A stretch of DNA of 5,524 bases from Pseudomonadota bacterium (GTDB lineage Bacteria; Pseudomonadota; Gammaproteobacteria; Steroidobacterales; Rariloculaceae). Position numbers and translations under genes: made by a program. Below, piece by piece: positions 1 through 5,524 of this stretch. The notes below the pieces were generated by a model that made no database searches, had not been told where the DNA came from, and saw only the letters and a list, made by a program, of their open reading frames with translations. The stretch is taken from positions 1 through 5,524 of the forward strand of contig VYEH01000019.1 of the NCBI GenBank assembly GCA_009843005.1. Direction: 5' to 3'. How positions within the stretch are numbered: the first letter of the stretch is position 1; each line of letters opens with the position of its first letter.

Positions 1-71
1 GGACTCGAACCGGCACGGCTTGCGCCACTGCCCCCTCAAGACAGCGTGTCTACCAGTTCCACCACATCGGC
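1..71 (-). tRNA. tRNA-Leu (anticodon GAG), 3' end cut off by window edge
   Basis: On the minus strand the sequence starting at 71 opens with the acceptor strand GCCGATG, followed by a D-arm typical of leucine tRNAs (GTGGAACTGGTAGACAC). The anticodon stem CTGTC/GGCAG closes the loop TTGAGGG, giving anticodon GAG, which reads CUC and CUU leucine codons. A long variable arm with a small GGC/GCC stem marks it as class II. The T-arm begins GCCGG with loop TTCGAGT and then runs off the window at position 1, so the 3' T-stem, the acceptor 3' strand and any CCA are not visible. It lies 44 bases after the secG stop without a recognisable terminator, so it is probably processed from the same transcript. 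secG followed by tRNA-Leu is a common arrangement in Gammaproteobacteria. Confidence 0.95.
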
Positions 72-115
72 ATCTATTGAAGTAGTTTGATCCGCGTGAA
101 ATTGACGGCGGAAGC

Positions 116-526
116 CTACGGTTGCGCCGGTTCGTCGGCCGAAGGTTCCTCTACGCCGGTCAACGACGGCAATTCCGGCAGTTCCGGCAACCCGGTGGGA
201 GCCGGCAAGGACTCGGGCTCGAAGACTTCCGGCTCCGGCATGGTGCCCATCACGGATTCCTCTTCCAGGATGATCGTGGGTGCGGAGGGGGTCTGCCCGG
301 CCAGGTAGGCCAGTGACAGACTTGTGACGAAGAACATGGTCGCCAGCACGCCGGTGGCCCTTGAGAAAAAGCTCGCGCTGCCGCGCGCCCCGAACACCGT
401 ACCCGAGGCGCCGGCTCCGAAGCCCGTGCCGGCCTCTGCGCCCTTGCCGCGCTGCAGCAGCACCAGGACGATGATCATCAGCGCGACCAGCAAGTGAATG
501 TAGAGCACTATGGATTGAATCGCCAT
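116..526 (-). CDS. secG: Preprotein translocase subunit SecG
   Basis: SecG is the small non-essential partner of SecY and SecE in the inner-membrane SecYEG channel; it helps SecA-driven export. The 136-residue product has two hydrophobic segments (about residues 4-24 and 56-76). They are joined by the signature loop LLQRGKGAEAG (23-33) and GFGAGASGTVFGARGSASFF (35-54), which together are diagnostic for SecG. After residue 79 comes a Pro/Glu-rich, low-complexity tail of nearly 60 residues; variable tails of this kind are common in SecG, and E. coli SecG is shorter (110 residues). The ATG at 526 is well supported by a GGAG ribosome binding site at 535-538, 8 bases upstream. The gene begins only 18 bases after the tpiA stop, so the two are almost certainly cotranscribed, with tRNA-Leu downstream. 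Confidence 0.97.
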   Translation of the reverse strand: MAIQSIVLYIHLLVALMIIVLVLLQRGKGAEAGTGFGAGASGTVFGARGSASFFSRATGVLATMFFVTSLSLAYLAGQTPSAPTIILEEESVMGTMPEPEVFEPESLPAPTGLPELPELPSLTGVEEPSADEPAQP

Positions 527-544
527 CCGCCGATCTCCGCCCGC

Positions 545-1309
545 CTACGCCGCTGCTGCTTCGAAAATTGCCAAAAAGTCCCGCGCATCCAGCGATGCGC
601 CACCCACCAATCCACCGTCGATGTCGTCCATGGCGAGCAGCTCCCGGGCGTTGGAGCCCTTGACGCTGCCGCCGTAGAGGATCCTCAAATCGCCGGCGAT
701 TATATCACTCTGCCTTGCGATCAATCCGCGAATGAATGCGTGAACATCCTGCGCCTGCTGCGGCGTGGCGGTGTGCCCGGTTCCGATGGCCCAGACAGGC
801 TCATAGGCCACGACCGCGTTGGCGAATGCATCGACGCCCACCAACGACAGCACGCTATCGACTTGCCGGCCAACGACATCTTCGGTTCGCCCCGCTTCGC
901 GATCTTCCAGTAACTCACCGACACAGAGGATCGGGACAATGCCCTGACCTCGCGCCGCCTTGAACTTGCCTGCAACGGTTTCGTCGTCCTCGCCAAACAG
1001 CGCGCGCCGCTCGGAATGGCCCACGATGACATGGTCGCAGCCCAGGTCTTTCAACATCCTTCCGGAAACCTCACCAGTATAGGCGCCGGAATCGGTAAAT
1101 TTGGCGAGATTCTGAGCGCCGAGACGGATCGGACTGCCGGCCAGGCGATGACCGACTGCCTGCAGGTAGACCGGCGGCGGGCACAGCAGCATGCTGGCCC
1201 GAGATGCATCGCCGATTCCACCTGTCAGCGCGGTCGCAAGCGACTCACAGGAGGCTAGCGAACCATGCATCTTCCAGTTTCCCGCGATAAGCGGGGTTCT
1301 CTTTGTCAT
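545..1309 (-). CDS. tpiA: Triosephosphate isomerase
   Basis: TpiA interconverts dihydroxyacetone phosphate and glyceraldehyde 3-phosphate in glycolysis and gluconeogenesis, as a cytoplasmic TIM-barrel dimer. From the ATG at 1309 the product is 254 residues, matching the usual family length (E. coli 255). All catalytic elements are visible: N11 and K13 in AGNWKMHGS, the electrophilic H98 in VGHSERR, and the general base E170 in AYEPVWAIGTG, which also starts the mobile loop 6. The phosphate-binding segments LYGGSVKGSN (211-220) and DGGLVGGASL (231-240) are present. The reading frame stays open 24 codons further upstream to 1381, overlapping glmM, but those residues resemble nothing in the family, so the internal ATG is chosen. 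No strong ribosome binding site precedes it; the gap to the glmM stop is 46 bases, and cotranscription with glmM and secG is likely. Confidence 0.98.
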   Translation of the reverse strand: MTKRTPLIAGNWKMHGSLASCESLATALTGGIGDASRASMLLCPPPVYLQAVGHRLAGSPIRLGAQNLAKFTDSGAYTGEVSGRMLKDLGCDHVIVGHSERRALFGEDDETVAGKFKAARGQGIVPILCVGELLEDREAGRTEDVVGRQVDSVLSLVGVDAFANAVVAYEPVWAIGTGHTATPQQAQDVHAFIRGLIARQSDIIAGDLRILYGGSVKGSNARELLAMDDIDGGLVGGASLDARDFLAIFEAAAA

Positions 1310-1355
1310 ATGCGTAATCGCTTGATGGTTGGTGACCGGTCGGCGGTCGCAGAGC

Positions 1356-2711
1356 TTACGAACCGACGGCCATGGAATCAATACGGCTTCTGACCGAATC
1401 CGCCAGACGCTGCGCCACCGAGGAGACGGTTTCTTCGTCCTCGCCTTCCACCATCACCCGAATCACGGGTTCGGTGCCGGAAGCCCGAAGAACCACGCGA
1501 CCGCGTTTTCCGAGCACGGTTTCGGCTTCGCCCACCGCGTCGCGAATGGCAGGTTCGTCGTTGACATCAACCTTTTCAGCGGCCTCCACGTTGACGATTA
1601 GCTGTGGGTAGACCGGCATATCCTCCACAAGTTCCCCGAGTCTGGCTCCCGTGCGCCGCATCACCGCCAGGACCTGAAGCGCGGTGACAAGCCCATCGCC
1701 GGTGGTCGCCTTGTCCAGGCAAAGCACGTGCCCCGAAGTCTCGCCGCCAAGTATGCCGCCGCTGGCGTTGAGCATCTCCATGACATGGCGGTCACCGACC
1801 CTTGCACGGTGAAAATCAATGCCGAGTTCCCCGAGCGCGATCTCGAGGCCCAGATTGCTCATTACCGTGCCGACGACCGGTCCCCGCAGCGCGCCCTGTT
1901 CCAGTCGGTCGCGGGCGAGGATGTAGAGCAGGCGGTCACCGTCGATCAATTCGCCGCTCTCGTCCACCATCACCACCCGGTCGCCGTCGCCGTCCAGCGC
2001 CAGACCGGCATGTGCGCGCACGCCGGTCACCGTCAACTGCAACAAGTCCGGCCGGGTCGCGCCGCAACCGTCATTGATGTTACGCCCGTTGGGAGAACAG
2101 CCGACAGGCACTACTTCCGCACCCAGATCCTCCATTACCCGTGGCGCGACCTTGTAGGCGGCACCGTGGGAGGCATCCACCACCAACTTCAGGCCCTCGA
2201 AGTTCATGCCGTCGGGAATGGTCCGCTTACAGAACTCCTGGTAGTCCACTCTCGTGTAGGCGATATGCTCGGCCTGGCCTAAGGCCTTGGAAGGTCGAGT
2301 AACGGCGGGTGAATCAAGCTGTGCCTCTATGGCCTCCTCAATCTCGTCGGAAAGCTTGGCCCCGGTACGGTCGAATAGCTTGATGCCGTTGTCGTAGTAG
2401 GGATTGTGTGAAGCGCTGATAACGACGCCGAAGTCTGCTCCGAGTCGCTTCGTGAGAAACGCGATCGCAGGCGTCGGCAGCGGTCCAGTCAGCAGCACGT
2501 CGACGCCAGAGGCCACGAACCCCGCCTCCATGGCAGACTCGAACATGTAACCGGAGACACGGGTATCCTTTCCAATGAGCACCGAGCCGCCGGCCGGGGC
2601 GAGCACGCGAGCCGTCGCGCTGGCCAGCCGCAGTGCGAATTCCACCGTCATTGGACTCCGACCGACCTCCCCGCGAATGCCGTCGGTTCCGAAATAGCGC
2701 TTGGTGACCAT
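1356..2711 (-). CDS. glmM: Phosphoglucosamine mutase
   Basis: GlmM converts glucosamine 6-phosphate to glucosamine 1-phosphate, the step before UDP-GlcNAc synthesis for peptidoglycan and lipopolysaccharide. It is a cytoplasmic four-domain member of the alpha-D-phosphohexomutase family. Numbered from the ATG at 2711 (451 residues; E. coli 445), the N-terminal KRYFGTDGIRGEVG is the family hallmark. The phosphoserine loop VISASHNPYYDNG carries the catalytic serine at 101, the metal-binding loop is DGDGDR (240-245), the sugar-binding loop is GGETSGH (322-328), and the C-terminal phosphate loop is RASGTEPVIR (409-418). All key residues are intact. A TTG at 2717 is an alternative start that adds two residues: it has the better spacing to a GAGG site, while the ATG gives the N-terminal length seen in E. 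coli. In the usual operon folP lies immediately upstream; here a short unrelated gene does. Confidence 0.98.
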   Translation of the reverse strand: MVTKRYFGTDGIRGEVGRSPMTVEFALRLASATARVLAPAGGSVLIGKDTRVSGYMFESAMEAGFVASGVDVLLTGPLPTPAIAFLTKRLGADFGVVISASHNPYYDNGIKLFDRTGAKLSDEIEEAIEAQLDSPAVTRPSKALGQAEHIAYTRVDYQEFCKRTIPDGMNFEGLKLVVDASHGAAYKVAPRVMEDLGAEVVPVGCSPNGRNINDGCGATRPDLLQLTVTGVRAHAGLALDGDGDRVVMVDESGELIDGDRLLYILARDRLEQGALRGPVVGTVMSNLGLEIALGELGIDFHRARVGDRHVMEMLNASGGILGGETSGHVLCLDKATTGDGLVTALQVLAVMRRTGARLGELVEDMPVYPQLIVNVEAAEKVDVNDEPAIRDAVGEAETVLGKRGRVVLRASGTEPVIRVMVEGEDEETVSSVAQRLADSVRSRIDSMAVGS

Positions 2712-2723
2712 ATTCAAACAACG

Positions 2724-2727
2724 CCTC
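2724..2727 (-). promoter_or_regulatory. Ribosome binding site of glmM (start-deciding)
   Basis: The minus strand reads GAGG here. It is 6 bases before the TTG at 2717 and 12 bases before the ATG at 2711. Spacing favours the TTG, whereas codon preference and homology to E. coli GlmM favour the ATG. The two options differ by only two residues and do not alter the catalytic domain. Confidence 0.5.
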
Positions 2728-2745
2728 GCATCGGAGCTTCAGGAA

Positions 2746-3168
2746 TCAGGTCAAGTCGGGCTGGACTACTGCAGCGTGCATTGCAATAACACATTCTGCA
2801 ATCAAATCACCAACCAACATTGAAAAATCCGATTCACTCGGCGGCAAACCGATGATCTCTGCATGGGAAGGATCGGCACAGAAGCGGGTATTGCTACCGA
2901 GAATCTCACTATCGCGCTGGATCGCGAAAATGCTTCTTTCGCCAGCGTCCACGAGCGCTTTGAGTTTCCCGAATAATTGATCGTCAAGGCGTTTCCAGGA
3001 CTCCGACTTCGGGTGATCAAGGTACTCCGTATGCCCGCCGTCGCCATTGACTTCGTCGGGGTACAGGTACCAGGCAATTCCGAGCTGGCCACCTTCGGCT
3101 CGAAGAATGCAGCGGAGTAGAGCGTACTTGACGTAGTCGCCGATATCTCCAACATATCTGTTCTGCAT
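2746..3168 (-). CDS. Hypothetical protein, probably a C-terminally truncated member of an uncharacterised family
   Basis: The product is 140 residues and I cannot assign a function. The N-terminus NRYVGDIGDYVKYALLR (3-19) and the following block with LGIAWYLYPDE (29-39) and NGDGGHTEYL (41-50) resemble, from memory, a group of uncharacterised bacterial proteins often found in accessory regions. Those are usually around 200 residues or more and carry a second conserved block with an acidic DPDNG-like motif; that block is absent here and could not fit before glmM. Residues from about 101 onward (the stretch with MLVGDLIAECVIAMHAAVV) do not look like a continuation of the family and may be foreign sequence joined by deletion. 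The ATG at 3168 has only a weak purine-rich site upstream. There are no signal peptide, membrane segment or known catalytic motifs. It may be a decaying gene or pseudogene, or a short variant that is still made. It ends 28 bases before the glmM TTG codon (34 before the ATG) with no terminator between. Confidence 0.6.
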   Translation of the reverse strand: MQNRYVGDIGDYVKYALLRCILRAEGGQLGIAWYLYPDEVNGDGGHTEYLDHPKSESWKRLDDQLFGKLKALVDAGERSIFAIQRDSEILGSNTRFCADPSHAEIIGLPPSESDFSMLVGDLIAECVIAMHAAVVQPDLT

Positions 3169-3222
3169 GGGATCAATCTGCTCTGGCGGCTAAAGCGATA
3201 CGATTACGGCACTCACGCGATA

Positions 3223-3251
3223 GTTGTAATTTCGGGTCGGCGTCAGTTCAA
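3223..3251 (-). promoter_or_regulatory. Candidate sigma70-type promoter upstream of the 140-codon gene
   Basis: On the minus strand TTGAAC (3246-3251) is followed after exactly 17 bases by TACAAC (3223-3228). Each hexamer matches four of six consensus positions (TTGACA and TATAAT), and the spacing is ideal. Transcription would start near 3215 and give a leader of roughly 47 bases before the ATG at 3168. With no terminator visible before glmM, such a promoter would also feed glmM, tpiA, secG and the tRNA. This rests on pattern alone and such matches occur by chance. Confidence 0.3.
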
Positions 3252-3328
3252 GCAGCATTTCTGGTTTCTTTGCACAATTTCGGATCACATCGGGATACTA
3301 CCCGTTCGGGACGGCTGAACGAGTTGGG

Positions 3329-3356
3329 GCTACGCCGCTTCAGATTTCCGCGTAGC
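3329..3356. repeat. Inverted repeat downstream of ftsH, 7-bp stem
   Basis: GCTACGC (3329-3335) and GCGTAGC (3350-3356) are perfectly complementary around a 14-base loop. It lies about 50 bases after the ftsH stop. Neither strand has a T-run following the stem, so it is not a standard intrinsic terminator. It could stabilise the ftsH mRNA 3' end or pause polymerase, or be incidental. Confidence 0.4.
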
Positions 3357-3406
3357 TGGAAAACACGCGGGAGTAGCCAGACCGAAACGCGCTTGAGGGG
3401 TGATGG

Positions 3407-5326
<1,920 letters not shown>

Positions 5327-5333
5327 GACCCTA

Positions 5334-5340
5334 CCCCCTT
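5334..5340 (-). promoter_or_regulatory. Ribosome binding site fixing the TTG start of ftsH
   Basis: The minus strand reads AAGGGGG, 7 bases before the TTG at 5326. A strong purine run at this distance, plus the expected MND N-terminus, makes the TTG a credible start. There is no better ATG in frame near the first membrane helix. Confidence 0.8.
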
Positions 5341-5361
5341 CGGTATTCCCGTCGAATACCG
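5341..5361 (-). promoter_or_regulatory. Perfect 8-bp hairpin directly upstream of the ftsH ribosome binding site
   Basis: On the minus strand CGGTATTC (5361-5354) pairs with GAATACCG (5348-5341) around the 5-base loop GACGG. The stem ends at the base where the AAGGGGG ribosome binding site begins. No U-tract follows, so it is not an intrinsic terminator. Its position in the ftsH leader suggests an effect on ribosome access or mRNA stability, but no such function is shown by the sequence itself. Confidence 0.5.
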
Positions 5362-5431
5362 CAGCGGCCGCCGGTAGCAGAACCCGCCGATACTCGGTTT
5401 TCGGCTGGTTCCGGCACTAAAGCGGACACTA

Positions 5432-5524
5432 CTACATCCCATGATTTCTCGCCAGCAAGTACATTTCGCGGCTTTCCGGCCTCGAGGCCTTCGGATTGAT
5501 GGTTCGCACGCTCCCGAATCGCTT
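5432..5524 (-). CDS. rlmE: 23S rRNA 2'-O-methyltransferase RlmE (FtsJ/RrmJ), C-terminal end only
   Basis: Only the last 30 codons are in the window; the gene continues past 5524. The minus-strand frame reads KRFGSVRTINPKASRPESRE, then MYLLARNHGM and a TAG stop. This matches the RlmE C-terminus pattern of an F-x-x-V segment followed by KPxASRxxSREvYxvA. RlmE uses S-adenosylmethionine to methylate the 2'-hydroxyl of U2552 in the 23S rRNA A-loop, a late step in large-subunit assembly. The catalytic residues lie upstream and cannot be checked. The stop is doubled (TAG TAG). It sits 105 bases before the ftsH start; rlmE-ftsH is a classic gene pair, which supports the call for so short a fragment. 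Confidence 0.88.
   Translation of the reverse strand, partial: KRFGSVRTINPKASRPESREMYLLARNHGM

Larger units (their letters stand above)
2718..3406. other. Accessory segment occupying the usual folP position
   Basis: Between the ftsH stop and the glmM start, where proteobacteria usually carry folP, there are 689 bases with no dihydropteroate synthase motif in any frame that I can see. The segment holds one short minus-strand gene (2746-3168), a 238-base leader with a candidate promoter, and an inverted repeat near the ftsH side. Sampled stretches (2761-2820 and 3241-3300) are about 43% GC, against about 78% in an ftsH stretch (4381-4440), which suggests different ancestry or relaxed constraint. 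No terminal inverted repeats, target-site duplication, integrase or transposase were recognised, so how it got here is unknown. Confidence 0.6.

Noticed and set aside
1334..1348. GACCG/CGGTC 5-bp hairpin between glmM and tpiA
   Set aside because: It is short and has no T-run; too weak to call a terminator or regulatory site.
1310..1381. Extension of tpiA upstream to 1381, overlapping the glmM end
   Set aside because: The extra 24 residues are unlike any triosephosphate isomerase N-terminus, while the ATG at 1309 gives the exact family start before AGNWKMHGS.
1728..2282. A 184-codon plus-strand open frame opposite glmM
   Set aside because: It lies wholly antisense to intact glmM and has no recognisable motif; this is expected by chance in GC-rich coding DNA.
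3301..3310. Short CCCG/CGGG hairpin as a terminator for ftsH
   Set aside because: The stem has only 4 pairs with a 2-base loop and no T-run on either strand.
5478..5489. 12-base perfect palindrome GGCCTCGAGGCC
   Set aside because: It lies within rlmE codons for the conserved KASRP part and is explained by GC-rich codon use; there is no loop and no T-run, so it is not a terminator.

Overview
The window reads almost entirely from the minus strand. In transcription order (from high to low coordinates) it holds the 3' end of rlmE, ftsH, a short unrecognised gene, glmM, tpiA, secG and a tRNA-Leu(GAG) that runs off the left edge. This order is the well-known proteobacterial housekeeping block rlmE-ftsH-folP-glmM-tpiA-secG-tRNA-Leu. 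Together with high GC in the core genes and typical protein sequences, it suggests a high-GC gammaproteobacterium, for example in or near the Chromatiales, Xanthomonadales or Pseudomonas-type lineages. That placement is inference from gene order and composition; the genus cannot be named from this window.

Region by region: 1-71 is a truncated class II tRNA-Leu; 72-115 is a short spacer without a visible terminator; 116-526 is secG; 545-1309 is tpiA; 1356-2711 is glmM (a TTG start at 2717 is also possible). Then 2718-3406 is the odd segment. It is AT-richer than its flanks, and it occupies the place where folP (dihydropteroate synthase) is normally found between ftsH and glmM. It contains one 140-codon gene that resembles the N-terminal half of a small uncharacterised family and appears cut short, preceded by a plausible sigma70-type promoter. 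3407-5326 is ftsH, with a TTG start, a strong ribosome binding site and a perfect 8-bp hairpin directly in front of that site. 5432-5524 is the last 30 codons of rlmE.

The core genes serve several basic functions: rRNA 2'-O-methylation (RlmE), membrane protein quality control (FtsH), glucosamine-1-phosphate supply for peptidoglycan and LPS (GlmM), glycolysis and gluconeogenesis (TpiA), protein export (SecG) and decoding of CUC/CUU leucine codons (tRNA). They are packed with short gaps and probably share transcripts.

I see no CRISPR array, insertion sequence, integrase or complete defence system. The one non-standard item is the segment that replaces folP, and it is the part to look at first.
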